The notes: generated by a model from the letters alone, not told the origin. A DNA stretch of 64,000 nucleotides from Branchiostoma floridae (GCF_000003815.2 NC_049993.1:18880050-18944049); one strand, 5' to 3'; numbered from the stretch's first letter, positions 24,101-32,459 are shown. Numbers and translations are program-made.

Positions 24101-25892
24101 CGTGAGGCTACAGCAATCCGGACGTCCTTGGTTGGGGGACTCCCATCCAAGTACTATGCGGACCGCGTGTTGCTTAACTTCCGAGATCGAGGGATCAGGT
24201 GTACCAACGCGCCACGCGGCCGTTATATCGCGGTGTTATTTGGGCTCTAGCCGCTCTGCTGATCTGAGATTGGATGGGATTATGCTGAGTTTCAGTGCTT
24301 TGACCACGAACACATTTATTAAATCCTTGGTTAAATCTTTACGATCTTTATTATCTTATCATTCCCGACATGTGAGAAGATAGTATCGTGATCAATCAAA
24401 GAATTGTAGTGGGGGAAATCTTCAGACACTGGTGAAATCGCCATTTTTATCTTTCAAGAATTCAATGTTCGATGACAAGTTTGCTTACGGGGAGGAAAGA
24501 CTACGGCGGAGCCATTTTCGTGTGAAGTAACAAAATTATGTGAAAACATTGTACAGGATTAATATATAATTGACTACATTAGTTTAAACCAGAACCTGAC
24601 ACAAAAAAATTGAATCCATGCGCTTGTAAATGTACATTTTAGTATTAATTTAACTAAATTTGAATTCTTTTACAGTTCTTAGACATAGTTTCTCCTCGGA
24701 CATGTCAGACAGCTCGGCGCGGTAGTGCTGTCAAAATTGATCGATTTTTGTCGCTGGCGCCCGTGGCACATATGATATACTAGATCAAAGGACCGCCACC
24801 CTGTACAACCTTGACGTAGCAAACTTCTGACGTTCTGTACTGGGGGACGTTCTAATAGCAGCAGCTGGGGACAATCTTACCAAGAAATGTCAACTTAATT
24901 TTTTTTTCAAAAGATAAGTAAATTGGCCAGCTTCCTTTGAACATTTAACAACATTACATCTAACAACCGTTATGGAATATTTAAGTAGGCATTTTGTTTA
25001 CTTCACTTACACTGCTGTATGTAATACTCGAAACCCCCAAAACCAACCTCCGGACCGGACTGGGCAGCGGTTTCCGCCGACCCCTTACCAGGCACGTGTA
25101 TTTCATTGTATGTGAGGAATAGGCAAATGCCCTAGGCCTGCATGTCTCCCCTGTTTCTTGGTAAGGCGTAGGCAAGCCATTTTGATTTCTTCATAACTTG
25201 TAGGAAAGCCATCTTATTCACCTAACTCATAGCAGGGTGGTCAAACTTTGTCTCATTGCCTCCCTTGAACTTAATGTGAATTACATAGGAGTTATCCTGA
25301 ATTTGGCAGTAAGTGTAGACAGGAAACCCCCATGTGAGCCCTCAGTGATTTGTCCAAGAATCAGCTGGGATCTTTGTGTCCATCACCAAATTAAGAAAGC
25401 TATTGGCAGCTGTTGAACAATCTTAAAGGATTTGAAAGATGCAGGAAGGAATTGTTGAAGGGGACTGACATTATATTAGTAACACTCAAGATAAGCACAT
25501 TTTCAGTTCTTTGGATTCTGTATACACAGTATGTTTCAAAACTATGTGTACATAATCTCTTTATTTTTCACTCAAGGACTGGAAGAGTGGCCACTTAATT
25601 ATGTGTGGATCATTAGCAAAATAACCAATGTCCAACCACAAAAAGGTATACAAGTCTGTTGTACCAAGTATAGAGATAACCTCCTTGGTTGTATGGGTCC
25701 AAATGTACGTCTAAATGAAAAAAAATTAAGTCCAAATTTTCTTCTGTTACAGAAATCCCGGTCCTCCCGACCATCACAGCCAAGATCACTTTTCAGGACT
25801 TCCAGGCGAGAGACTCTGACTTTTACCCAGAATCCTTCTTCCACATCCCCAACAACTTCAAAGAAGACCCTAACAGGTTTCCTGACTTGTGA
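3129..25892 (+). CDS. ANKRD13C: ANKRD13C-like protein, partial (3' exons)
   Basis: Six exons were recognised: 3129-3273, 21061-21146, 21601-21670, 21840-21868, 22236-22336 and 25753-25892 (stop TGA 25890-25892). All have AG/GT borders, and phases agree through the last five. The first encodes DTTLVDF, RGDLSFIFNG and VVLDNE. The later ones encode RRESIQPPP, SWDEYV, LEIIAPFKHF, KLREFIQLKL, SGFPVKIEIP, ITAKITFQDF and the terminal FKEDPNRFPDL. These are hallmarks of the GPCR-chaperone domain of ANKRD13C rather than the A/B/D paralogues. The family is ER-associated and affects GPCR biogenesis (family knowledge). The N-terminal ankyrin repeats lie outside the window. About 100 residues expected between exons 1 and 2 of this list were not found; they may be divergent, lie in a gap, or be lost. 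The first intron hosts an LRR gene on the other strand. Confidence 0.88.
3424..3588 (+). repeat. Minisatellite of about 39-bp units, left part
   Basis: About four copies of a unit built on gtgtggatggtgttcagcac and caggtgtgtttacct. The same unit resumes at 4935 beyond an inserted Penelope-like element. Long open frames through it are by-products of the repeat and are not annotated. Confidence 0.9.
3645..3685 (-). ncRNA. Hammerhead-like motif, inverted copy in the left arm
   Basis: On the minus strand CTGACGA (3675-3681) is followed by the same stem II and GAAAC (TTTC at 3653-3656), with ACGT at 3650-3653. It is the mirror of the motif at 4818-4858, so the element carries two motifs pointing in opposite directions. 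Confidence 0.63.
3882..4816 (+). pseudogene. Penelope-like RT C-terminus and GIY-YIG endonuclease fragment
   Basis: One frame runs from 3882 to the gap with FLDTLLVRKEDG, YRKSTHTDQYLNF and HHPLHQKLGVIRTLLDR, all typical of the Penelope RT C-terminal part. After the gap (4313-4816) the frame shows YRIPCQSCDQVYIGETGRTF, which is the GIY-YIG core. It then shows ARNNCVIDWEGAKV, RWIKEAIWIRK and VMNRDEGGYKLSHVWD, ending at a stop at 4814-4816. Catalytic RT motifs are missing, so this is a 5'-truncated remnant. Whether the frame is intact across the gap cannot be seen. Confidence 0.87.
4213..4312. other. Assembly gap (100 N)
   Basis: Exactly 100 N. The round length suggests a placeholder of unknown true size, and it falls inside the Penelope-like coding region. 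Confidence 0.99.
4818..4858 (+). ncRNA. Hammerhead-like ribozyme motif in the Penelope 3' region
   Basis: Core CTGACGA at 4822-4828. Stem II GGTGTCT/AGACATC (4830-4836 with 4840-4846) has a GAG loop, followed by GAAA at 4847-4850. The next bases make ACGT (4850-4853), then A as the putative cleavage nucleotide, then AGCT pairing with AGCT at 4818-4821 as stem I. One extra A (4829) sits between the core and stem II. Penelope-like elements are known to carry minimal hammerhead motifs; activity here is inference. Confidence 0.68.
4935..5745 (+). repeat. Minisatellite of about 39-bp units, main array
   Basis: Roughly 20 copies of the unit with variant positions (gggacaggtgtg, gggatgggtgtg, ggggtaggtttttt). 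The period is close to 39 bp, so unit variants shift frame and produce spurious long open frames in all three phases. Inverted units of the same sequence occur near 30355-30425. Confidence 0.93.
5746..7219. other. AT-rich stretch, probably including the LRR gene 3' UTR
   Basis: No coding block was recognised. On the minus strand AATAAA occurs at 5862-5867, about 1.35 kb beyond the stop codon of the LRR gene, and is one candidate polyadenylation signal. Confidence 0.4.
7220..9970 (-). CDS. Single-exon transmembrane LRR receptor with tyrosine-rich tail
   Basis: The frame encodes 916 aa from the ATG at 9968-9970; an upstream in-frame TTG was not used. Order of parts: signal peptide (about 1-28, core MLVLLLIIL), cysteine-rich LRRNT cap, 17 LxLxxN-type leucine-rich repeats (about 45-460), and an LRRCT cap with NNPWQCDCR. 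A Pro/Thr-rich stalk follows with about five 32-residue tandem units, then a transmembrane helix near 740-765 and a cytoplasmic tail of about 150 residues. Tail tyrosines include YNVP, YDTI, YEVP, YENR, YEPL and YTSL. The architecture suggests a cell-surface recognition or adhesion receptor, and amphioxus has large LRR families (knowledge). No TIR or kinase domain is present, so it is not a Toll-like receptor. It lies antisense within the ANKRD13C intron. Ligand and function are unknown. Confidence 0.88.
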   Translation of the reverse strand: MSNKARRMLVLLLIILKEAGPTAACSSSCSSWCYCRRRGLSSVPQDLPTDITWLDLRGNAITNLSQSDFLRYRSLTRLDLRSNQISMIQNKTFHNLTSLTSLDLRNNQLRSLPADIFVGLGNLQYLRLNGNQVTTSSLSADIFVGLGNLQYLSLPSNWLTSLPADIFVGRFGNLLTLSLSSNQLPTLPADIFVGLGNLRYLYLSSNQFTTLPADIFVGLGNLQTLSLSSNQFTTLPADIFVGLGNLQTLYLYSNRFTTLPADIFEGLGNLHTLDLSFNQFTTLPADIFVGLGNLQSFDLNHNRLTTLPADIFVGLGNLQSLRLNHNKLTTLPADVFVGLGNLQSLRLNLNKLTTLPADIFVGLGNLKWLDLGSNDIHSIEAGTFNDTTQLRVLRLSRNNIRTIPADTFGNLLQLKELGLGYNNMSTFPLEALSNLNTSVLSELRLNNNPMETLPVMAYDILASVPAREYYTWFPSVIIDNNPWQCDCRMAPFRQRMNGSYPFEDQIRCAGPANLAGQNISDVNPEDLICEETTPAYSTLTKKHVVDSTLNLSTFHQSAKLTTKVPTLPPTPSSMPTAGSNTGWSMFSTSTQSKSKVPTLSPTPTNTPTAGSNPGWSMFSTSTKSISKVPTLSPTPTNTPTAGSHSGWSMFSTSTKSISKVPTLSPTPTNTPTAGSNPGWSMFSTSTKSISKVPTLSPTPTNTPTAGSNPGWSTITESNPGPNISAISLPMPVLATLFVVLGIFIISAIAFAVTQRCIYKRKEREHTYALASSAGPSNLNPTGKSSGHVQIRGHTNINSQSQMSHSGTGNSQHVYNVPTDDPVYDTIPEINQRESPNQGAGNIHLGSCNNGYEVPSPSMGPENGARPQARQGPQSHKYENRQVSTAARPNHYEPLRNPSGQQQHTYTSLLPQYLQHH
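7840..8275 (-). repeat. 96-bp coding minisatellite (receptor stalk)
   Basis: Four to five near-identical 96-bp units encode the Pro/Thr/Ser-rich stalk (core KVPTLSPTPTNTPTAGSN). Because 96 is divisible by three, copy-number change alters stalk length without shifting the frame. The low divergence implies recent expansion or gene conversion. Confidence 0.9.
8880..9650 (-). repeat. 72-bp coding repeat (LRR units)
   Basis: Eleven consecutive 24-residue repeats share an almost invariant LPADIFVGLGNLQ backbone, also at nucleotide level. Variation concentrates at the solvent-exposed positions of the LxLxxN segment. Two units carry 1-2 extra residues (GRFGNL and TTSSLSADIF). The flanking repeats are diverged, so this block looks recently amplified. 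Confidence 0.9.
10150..10197 (-). ncRNA. Hammerhead-like motif, left arm (inverted)
   Basis: The minus strand shows CTGAGGA (10185-10191), stem II with one A-C mismatch relative to the right copy, and GAAAC with ACGT at 10159-10162. Confidence 0.6.
10625..10670 (+). ncRNA. Hammerhead-like motif, right arm
   Basis: CTGAGGA (10629-10635), then a perfect 7-bp stem II GGAAGGC/GCCTTCC with GGAT loop, then GAAAC (10655-10659). Self-complementary ACGT (10658-10661) and C as the candidate cleavage base follow. Stem I is weak. An extra A follows the core, as in the other copies in this window. Confidence 0.66.
10725..12817. other. Non-coding stretch with assembly gap
   Basis: No exon or recognisable element was found. 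It contains the 100-N gap at 12214-12313 and otherwise unremarkable AT-rich sequence. Missing ANKRD13C exons could be hidden by the gap. Confidence 0.5.
12214..12313. other. Assembly gap (100 N)
   Basis: Exactly 100 N, a likely placeholder of unknown true length. Confidence 0.99.
12818..14327. mobile_element. Foldback element built from palindromic minisatellite
   Basis: Terminal inverted repeats of about 35-40 bp share atgtccagaaatgggg on the left and its reverse complement on the right at about 14308-14322. Inside, about 60-bp units rich in gtacgaagtt and its complement aacttcgtac repeat at 12940-13320, and related 76-bp units repeat at 13925-14180. Direct 8-bp flanks gctttaag occur at 12810-12817 and 14328-14335, a candidate target duplication. 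There is no transposase. Confidence 0.72.
13757..13830 (+). pseudogene. Short reverse-transcriptase relic
   Basis: A frame of about 24 codons reads GVRQECKLSPRLFNIFINDL, the conserved PQG-type block of non-LTR reverse transcriptases. It ends at a stop within the foldback element. Nothing else of the element is recognisable. Confidence 0.6.
14590..15120 (+). repeat. Dispersed repeat family R3, copy 1
   Basis: Shares with copies at 17815 and 19860 an ordered set of blocks: ccaagttcct, gccattttg, gtagggtaacagagaagg, ttgattgactcacct, cttcaactc, gaggtggttggactacctga and cataatgagtt. All three copies are in the same orientation. No frame is conserved and the class is unknown. Confidence 0.75.
15189..16044 (+). 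pseudogene. Tx1/L1-like retrotransposon C-terminal remnant
   Basis: The first segment (to about 15416) reads LHLNSNITISGKPFFSQVF and RGVIFVNDIL, resembling the RT C-terminal extension of L1/Tx1-type elements. After a stop-containing stretch, 15613-16044 reads IFQYKLLFKFLPCNKILYLW and SPLCSLCNEEEETVVHLFWD. That second part is the zinc-binding CxxC...H...C module found at the end of such reverse transcriptases. The catalytic domain is absent. Confidence 0.78.
16045..17654. other. Non-coding stretch, no element recognised
   Basis: AT-rich. A 79-codon frame at 17120-17359 has no recognisable similarity and no splice context. The 16150-16200 segment holds a short imperfect repeat (gacggtccc / gacggtacg). 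Confidence 0.4.
17655..17713. repeat. Short inverted-repeat (MITE-like) element
   Basis: The ends tagcctggagtcc and ggactccaggcta are exact inverted repeats of 13 bp around a 33-bp centre with a gctccc block. A related element lies at 49307-49406. Confidence 0.7.
17815..18480 (+). repeat. Dispersed repeat family R3, copy 2
   Basis: The longest of three direct copies; blocks occur in the same order as at 14590-15120. It extends to a gctgcaaaatgccttcagtt block that is also traceable in copy 1 near 15060. Confidence 0.75.
18590..18930. repeat. Poly-C tract and palindromic AT-rich segment
   Basis: A run of 15 or more C at about 18607-18621 is followed at 18815-18905 by repeated inverted and direct copies of tcttgagat and its complement. 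Function is unknown. Confidence 0.6.
18930..19300 (+). mobile_element. L2/CR1-like retrotransposon 3' end, copy 1
   Basis: The frame at 18933-19220 ends with the C-terminus of a non-LTR reverse transcriptase (VEWNLLSP and [11 protein letters not shown]). It is followed by a 3' UTR containing gctgccgcaccgcgtgcctg and ggttataccggcta. The same C-terminus and UTR recur in degraded form at 60875-61270, which supports a family assignment. Confidence 0.75.
19860..20265 (+). repeat. Dispersed repeat family R3, copy 3
   Basis: Third direct copy, with gccattttg, gggtaacagagaag, gattgactcacctta, cttcaactcttcgctgaggt and cataatgagtt in order. It is shorter and more diverged at the left end. Confidence 0.7.
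20266..21060. other. Non-coding, ANKRD13C intron
   Basis: Contains a possible MITE at about 20897-20992 bounded by tagcctg and caggcta-type ends. It ends in the polypyrimidine tract and AG of the ANKRD13C exon at 21061. Confidence 0.45.
23278..25083. mobile_element. TIR DNA element (about 1.8 kb) in the last ANKRD13C intron
   Basis: Ends are inverted repeats of 55-80 bp. Both read inward as GGAAAC[GC]GCTGCCC, then GTCCGGTCCGGAGG, then TTGGTTTTGGGGGTTTC. The left end has an internal duplication of the GGAAACGGCTGCCC segment. Direct 10-bp flanks cttaccaggc at 23268-23277 and 25084-25093 look like a target duplication. No transposase was recognised. The interior includes a 5S-rRNA-like sequence. 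Confidence 0.8.
24104..24222 (-). ncRNA. 5S rRNA-like sequence (pseudogene or SINE-type promoter)
   Basis: On the minus strand the segment holds GATCTCGGAAGTTAAGCA (5S box A region), then TAGTACTTGGATGGGAG (box C region) at the normal spacing, and later TGCTGTAGCC, like the 5S 3' end. The rest is diverged from 5S rRNA. It could be a decayed 5S copy or a 5S-derived Pol III promoter carried by a mobile element, and it lies inside the TIR element. Confidence 0.75.
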
Positions 25893-26955
25893 TCAACTTT
25901 CACCCCTGTGGAGCAGTGGACCTGCCCAACATCTGCCTTCTTCTGTCTCGGTCTGGACTGGTCTATTTATGGAAAAAGGGCTGGTTGGTTGGTTGGTTGT
26001 ATCATAGTTTTGTCCCCTATTGTTTTTGTTGTTTTTTTGCAATGTGAAACAGGACTATAGAAATGATAATTATATTATCCTCTTCATTTTCCAAGTCAAA
26101 CTACTTGCAGAAAAAGGAATCTTGGGCCATGCAAATGATGCTTCCAACAGTTTCTTAACCAGAGATTAAGGTTGAAATACAAAATTACTGAATGTATCCA
26201 AAATATTTCTCAAGTTAACATGTACAGATGTGCATTTTTAAAGGACACAGAATTCTACCATTGCTTTATTGTTGTATTTAGAATTGTGCAAAAAAGTTGA
26301 ATATGTTTAATTAACCCTTCCCTGCTGAGTTATGCTATATCATGATGCACACTAAGCAGATGCAGGGTTAACCACAGAGTCAAGCTTAAGTTTGACCACA
26401 AAGTGCCATGACTTTGTATAGGAAATATTGTGTTGTACATATAATATCTGAATACGTCTGACTTAACGTTTAACTTTAATGTCTTAAGATTGTTAAAGAG
26501 GTTTTAAAAGGGCAGGGATTGATGTCTGTGGTGTCTGTGTACAATTTGGTACAAGAAGGTGATTGCTGAGCATGTGACCAATGCATGTACCCAAAAGGCA
26601 TATGAAAATTGGATTTGTGTATACAATATAACCCTTGATTTTACAATCGGAATATGATGACTTAAAGACAACAAAACAAAACAAATGTTTAAGTATTAAG
26701 TTCTTTATGTTTGAAATTTGTTGATATGTCAAATATTTGGCTGCCCAGTGGTCAGTCAGCAGTCGCAGAAAGTGGGTGTTGGTGTTGGGTGCGGAAGGGT
26801 CGGGCTGGCAACTTTCAACCTACAAAAAATGTAATTTGTGCCTACTAGTAGATGAAATATTCAAGGTGGAAACTGTAAGATATCATGCCTTATATGAGAC
26901 ACAAGGATGACATGTGTTGGGAGAGATATAAACTGCAGGGGTTATGGTGTTTAAG

Positions 26956-27136
26956 ATTTACCCCTTAAACTGCCAAACCTGGATATTTCCAGGATAGCGT
27001 ATTCCCCCGAAGTTGCACAAAAACCGGAAGTTAGGGACATCAGCCTTGTTCGGGGGGTTCTTTTTGGAGGTCAGCAGCCGACCCTGGCACTGATAGCATT
27101 TTATAGTGCTGAAACTCTGTCAGTTTAAGGGTTAAG
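26956..27136. repeat. MITE-like element with TTAA ends
   Basis: The ends ccccttaaactg and cagtttaaggg are inverted repeats about 180 bp apart, each containing TTAA. A smaller palindromic relative with ttaaccc and gggttaa ends sits at 26311-26372. Confidence 0.65.
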
Positions 27137-28041
27137 TACTGTTTGAAGAGATGATGTCACTGCAGCAACAAGTCTGTATATATATTGTACATCTGTTGTA
27201 TGTAAGGTTATGACAAAGGCTCCAAATGAAACTTCATGTATTACTGAATGAAGAAGTCAAGCACATTAAGTTTTCATATGAAGATTATCTTTCACTGGTT
27301 TGTGAGGGAATCCAGTTTTGAAATTCCAAACTTTGAAGTTTGTAATTCTATCTCCAGCTACCTGAAAGCAATCAAAATTCACCTGACAGGTAGAAAAAAT
27401 GGCTTCTATCAAACACCAACTTCAGCTTGTTAAGAAAAAAGAAATACAGCAAATAAGCCCATCACTGATGTTATATAAAACACCATTTGGATAAAGAAGA
27501 CATAGAATATACTAGATGTTTTGGACAACCTATTGTAGCAGTTGGTAAGCTCTTAAGAAACTTTTAAGATTTGATAAAAGGTTTATCTAAAAGATTTGAT
27601 ACAGGTGATCATAACTGTGAGTCTTGTGTACACATAGTTCAGAGAAAGATTGAATATATGCATCTCTACAATGTTCCATGATAGCCTTCTTAGCAGGCTC
27701 TACGACTCTTGCTTTTTGGGGGCCTGTGTGTGTAATGTGCTTTTGCTAATGGCAATTGTCAGGATTAGTTCACAGTATTCAGTTTTTTGTGGGAAGTTGA
27801 CCATGCCTAAGCATTTTTTTTTCAAATTTCCTTTTGAAACACCAAGATTAAGCACAAGCTCTTAAGGGGCAACACACTCTGGAAAATGGAGTAATGAGAA
27901 TTGATCTGCCATCAGAAATAAAGCACAATTTATCCTGAATAGCCTGAATTGTAGAGCCTGCTATAACTTAGTATAAGGAGGCTATTCCATGACATAATGT
28001 CATGTATCTACCTCAGACAGGATTGTATGTTGACATCTCTT

Positions 28042-28508
28042 AGCCTGGGTGCCATCCTCCGTAGTAACCACCAACTCAATCTTAATCAACAAGCAAAAAA
28101 GTTGCAGCAGAGGATGTTACCCAGGCTAGCTATCTCTGAGCGCTCTGCAGATATCGATGTAGAAAACAACATGTACTAGCCTGGGTGCCATCCTATTTGG
28201 TTGATTGGGGCTGCCATACTCAAAAGAGCATGCATGGGCTTGAGCCTTAGCTGGTGGTGTATGCATGGGAGCCCAGGGGAGCTAGTATTGCAGCCCCAAT
28301 ATGGCAAATGTCACATGTCCAAAGTGGGGCCTGGCCGGGCTGTTTCTGGAAACGAAAAATGTAGAATCTGATGTAAAATTATACACAAATATTGTACACA
28401 AATATCATTTCTCTTTACGTCTTGTGTAGTTTGATGTCTTTTGTATCATACTTTTTGTTCCCAAAAGCTGCCCGACCGGGCCCCGGTTTGGAAAGGTAAC
28501 CCAGGCCT
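28042..28508. repeat. Two adjacent tagcctggg-type MITEs
   Basis: 28042-28128 begins tagcctgggtgccatcct and ends aggatgttacccaggcta. 28176-28508 begins with the same 18 bases and ends with gtaacccaggcct. Terminal inverted repeats are clear; no coding capacity. Confidence 0.65.
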
Positions 28509-29458
28509 AAATAGCTTATTATTGGCACCAAGGCACTGTACATGTGTACAGTACTACTTGTATGTATATCATTTGGCATGTCAATTCCTGTCTGCTATAT
28601 AATTGTTCTAGACTAAGAATGTTGTATCATTTTTATTTTTGTTGGGCATTTTAAATTTAGTTCATCAAGATATGTGTATTTATGTTTACTGTTAGTGCAT
28701 AATTTATTATGTTTATCCATGAAATGGGAAAGATGGAAAGATATAGAATGCAGGTGTTTTTGTTTTATTTTATTTTGTTTGGCTCATCAATCTCATGTTG
28801 TATGTAATTCTTTGTAAAAAAAGCTCTTCCAAGTTTCTTTGATTGAACTCCAAAATTTGCATGGATTTTTCCACACCAAAATGTTTGCTTTGAATTATGC
28901 GATATAGTTACATTGGCAATTTACTTTTGGCCAATGCTTCCATCAGGCAACAATGTACGAAGAAATGGTACCTAATGGGTCTCGTGTTTTAGCATGCATT
29001 TGGTTTTAAGAGCTCAGGGGCCTTACTATGTGTACTTCACCTTTGAATAATGTACATGTATATTTAACTACTGCTTCATTGTCAACTTTTTGTGGGTTAA
29101 TTGTCTAATGCATAATATGTACATTTTGAAGGGTTATATCAGCAATAAAAATAAAAAGAGAGGAATTGCCTGTTTTACCAATTTATTTTGGTTTTCTTTG
29201 TAGAGTAAGATACATTTCGCATTAGAGCGTACTTCCCTTGTGAAGCGGTGCTTTTTGTTTCTTACCCTCAAAACCATGCAAAACAAGAGTTCAGAGACCT
29301 CATACCTGCATAAAATATTCAGTTTTTTGTAAAATTCTTGTTTGATCTTGTCTCATTGATTATGCAAATACCGCTGTAGTAAGCGTGCATGTATATCTTT
29401 TTTAAATGGTGGTCTTCCCTAAAAAAAAAAATACATTGGGCATGTGACTAGTCCAATT

Positions 29459-29742
29459 AACCCTGCCCGCAGGAAATCGACCCGCCGTCCCAAAGTCCAG
29501 CCGCCGCCGCCCCAAAGTCCAGCCGCCGCCGCCCCAAAGTCCAGCCGCCGCCGCCCCAAAGTCCAGCCGCCGCCGCCGCCCCAAAGTCCAGCCGCCGCCG
29601 CCCCAAAGTCCAGCCGCCGCCCCAAAGTCCAGCCGCCGCCCCAAAGTCCAGCCGCCGCCCCAAAGTCCAGCCGCCACCCCACAGTCCAGTCGCGCCCCAC
29701 AGTCCAGCCGCCGCCCCACAGTCCAGCCGCCGCCCCAAAAAC
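29459..29742. repeat. GC-rich minisatellite of 15-21 bp units
   Basis: About 15 units of ccaaagtccagccgccgcc with a varying number of ccg triplets. The unit length is mostly a multiple of three, so long proline/alanine or tryptophan/glycine-rich frames appear on both strands. These are not treated as genes. Confidence 0.92.
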
Positions 29743-30349
29743 GCAGGAATGGGATCCTAGCTAGCAAGCCTACCAACCCGCCCCCTTTAATTTCCAACAG
29801 AGAAAGTGCTCTCATGCTTTTACATACTTTTTGTGGCACAATTCATGATAGACGAACACCTATTATTGATTTAAACCATTGATTTATGCCAGTTTATTTA
29901 ACAAACAACAAAATTTTGTTGGCCTTTCAAACATATGATAAATTTTGACAACAGTCAGTCCTCTTGATTGTAAGTTTTCAATGAAGCAATCTCACATAAA
30001 TTATTCTAATCCTCAAAGAGACCTCTATCAGGATGAAATGATATTGCAGGAAACTGCAGAACAATGGCTGCATTCGCCTTGCAAAGTAAAAGTGGTATCT
30101 AAATCGCCTGCCCTTCCAATATGTTCTACTATGGAATTCTAAAAGAATGAAAATATCGTCACGTCACAGATACGATATTCCCGAGCATTTCAAATCCAAC
30201 TTCACATCGAAATTCATATGTTAACGTTCATCTAATGATATGATACCTTTTATGGCTTCTTATCGTCCTAAGTGTAGAGTGTTATTAAAGCTGCCGGGCG
30301 TCATGTAAAAGCTGAAGTTGTCCTGATACGTCAACGTCGACACAAAGGA

Positions 30350-30425
30350 AAACATTCCTGTCCTTGGTGCTGAACACAAACCATACGCAGGAAAACGCCC
30401 CTGCCCTTGGTGCTGAACGCCACCA
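30350..30425 (-). repeat. Two inverted units of the 39-bp minisatellite
   Basis: The segments ccttggtgctgaacacaaac and ccttggtgctgaacgccacc are reverse complements of the unit arrayed at 4935-5745. They lie about 250 bp upstream of repeat copy B. Confidence 0.7.
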
Positions 30426-30678
30426 GCATACAATAATCGCCGAAACAAGAGAGGCAGAACTGATTTCCCGATTGCAGTGCCTTCACGTTTAGTTGGGTGG
30501 CGCTTTATTGGTACCGTGTCACGGTCAGGGGCACCTTGATTGCTAAAAGCTGGGCAGACGTGAGTGCCTGCAGTACCTTCACCCGTCACTTTATGGGCGC
30601 TTTATGGGCGCCGTGTCACAGCCAGATGCAGCCTTTGTGACGAGGAATGGAGATGATTTAAAGGTGCGTAGCGGGATT

Positions 30679-31395
30679 GGGAATAATAAGGTAGCCGTCT
30701 AGACGAATAAAACTTCTGTTCCGTGCTCCAAAAGGCAGTTTCAAACGCTGTAAGCGATGTTGTGAAATTGCCACGGTATTTTCGACCAAAAACGAGTAAT
30801 AGAAACACTAAACGGTGAGGATTAACATCAATAGTAAGCTGGAATCGCAAAGAACTATACAACATTGTCTATCGCTCACAGTAATTAAGGATTATGGCTG
30901 TCCACAGATGATGTTTGCTCTCAGGCCGTCTCCATTTGAGAAGATAAGCTCCTTAGCTGTTCGGCTGACAAACTGCGACACTGTTTGAGTATCACGTGCC
31001 GTTGAAGGAGGTCAAAGGTTAAAAAGTTTTGCCAGGTGAGTTGGCGGACGTGAGCTTCGTGTCTTCCGTGAATAAAACACGGCTGTTTTAATGCAAAAGG
31101 GAGAAGGCTCGGGTATCTGTAGGTTTGTATCGTTTTGTTCTCTTCATGATCATGTACTAATGTAGCACCAGGTGTCCTGAGGTATATACATATTTCAGAT
31201 ATTCTGATGTTCAAAAAATCGTAGAAGGCCCGGTCTATAACCGTGAAATGTGTTTTTTTCATGTGGTAGTATTATGCTACCCCGTGGAATTATGAGTGCT
31301 GATGTTACATGTAAGCCTGTGCGCATATTACAAGGGTTGTTGTTGCTGTCGTTTTCAGTTCTCAGTAACATAGCATTCATACGGTGCCTATCAAA
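30679..31395. repeat. Dispersed repeat, copy B (uninterrupted)
   Basis: Matches 1-69 plus 1650-2190 without the CR1-like insertion, so it documents the pre-insertion state of copy A. No coding potential was recognised. Confidence 0.75.
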
Positions 31396-31554
31396 TCTTT
31401 GTCAACCTTGTGAATATCTTTTTTTTATATTTCTGTAACTGAATCACATGGACTATGAGTGCTGTGAAAACTAGCGTTGTGGATACTGTAATAGTACTTT
31501 GGTATTCCTATTATTTACAGGTACAGCGATTGATAACGTTATATGCAACCTTAA

Positions 31555-32450
31555 TTATGATCACCTGTGTTGCAGATGTACATCAACATGATTTACCCAG
31601 ATGCCGTCATTTTTGTGTCTGGACCACAAGCTGAAGATGCATTAGCGCTGTGAACGTGGCATAATAACTCATAAGCACAATGAGTGAGAAGTTTTCACGT
31701 GTCAAAAGTAACCAGTTTCTAATATGCCGACGAAAGAATGCTCCACAAATGGAGTGTTTATGTGTACACCTTAAAGTTTGTTTTTTTGTTTCTCCAACTT
31801 GAGTATTGCAAGACGATTATCTCAGAGGGGAATGTGGTACATATTTTTATTTCCTGTATCTAATTGTAATTCTGATGTTATTTCAGTAACGTTGTAGCAT
31901 ATATCTGTACACAATTCGGCTAAGTATGCATGTGTAACGTTATTAGTACAGTAAGTAAGCTTAAGGTCGTAGAAGTCTAGTTACAAAATATCTAGTGTTA
32001 ACCGATGTAAATTTTGTATCTTTATAAATGTTAGGCTAAAGACTTTGTACATATGTCATGAACATGTTGCTTTGTCTATGTTTAGAGCAATGTTGATTTC
32101 AGTGTACATACATTGGATAGTCGGATTTGTAGCATTTATGTTGCATTTATGTAAGAATGGAATTCAGTTTCTATTCTATTCTATTCTTGTCCATGCCTGG
32201 CTTTTTGAATAAAGGAAACTTTTCCGCGATCTGCTTCTCCGTCTTTGTCTTTTCATTCTCATGGGAGATCCTGCCAAGAAGCAAATTAATAGGTCCTGGA
32301 ATAGTTTTGGTCACTACTCATAGTTTGCAAGTTAGCAACCAATGTATTCAGATTAATTACACTCACCTGTGGTACAGGTGTATATGAACATAATTTACCC
32401 AAATGGTCTTTTTTAGTGTCAAAACCACAAGTGAAAGATGCATTTTGTAT
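31555..32450. repeat. Direct repeat pair about 800 bp apart
   Basis: 31560-31655 and 32360-32450 share cacctgtg, gatttaccca/aatttaccca, accacaag and gatgcatt in the same order. AATAAA occurs at about 32205. They could be internal repeats of the same element as copy B; no terminal structure was proven. Confidence 0.5.
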
Positions 32451-32459
32451 AGGTACTGT

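Larger units (their letters stand above)
25893..29165 (+). other. ANKRD13C: Probable ANKRD13C 3' UTR
   Basis: There are no coding blocks after the stop. AATAAA at 29144-29149 is a plausible distal polyadenylation signal; earlier AATAAA copies (for example near 27915) may be used instead. Several short inverted-repeat elements are embedded. The extent is inferred. Confidence 0.4.

Noticed and set aside
23910-24383. 157-codon open frame
   Set aside because: It overlaps the 5S-rRNA-like sequence on the opposite strand and shows no protein-family similarity.
29402-29839. Pro/Ala- and Trp/Gly-rich open frames on both strands
   Set aside because: They are produced by the GC-rich minisatellite with units mostly divisible by three; no splice or promoter context.
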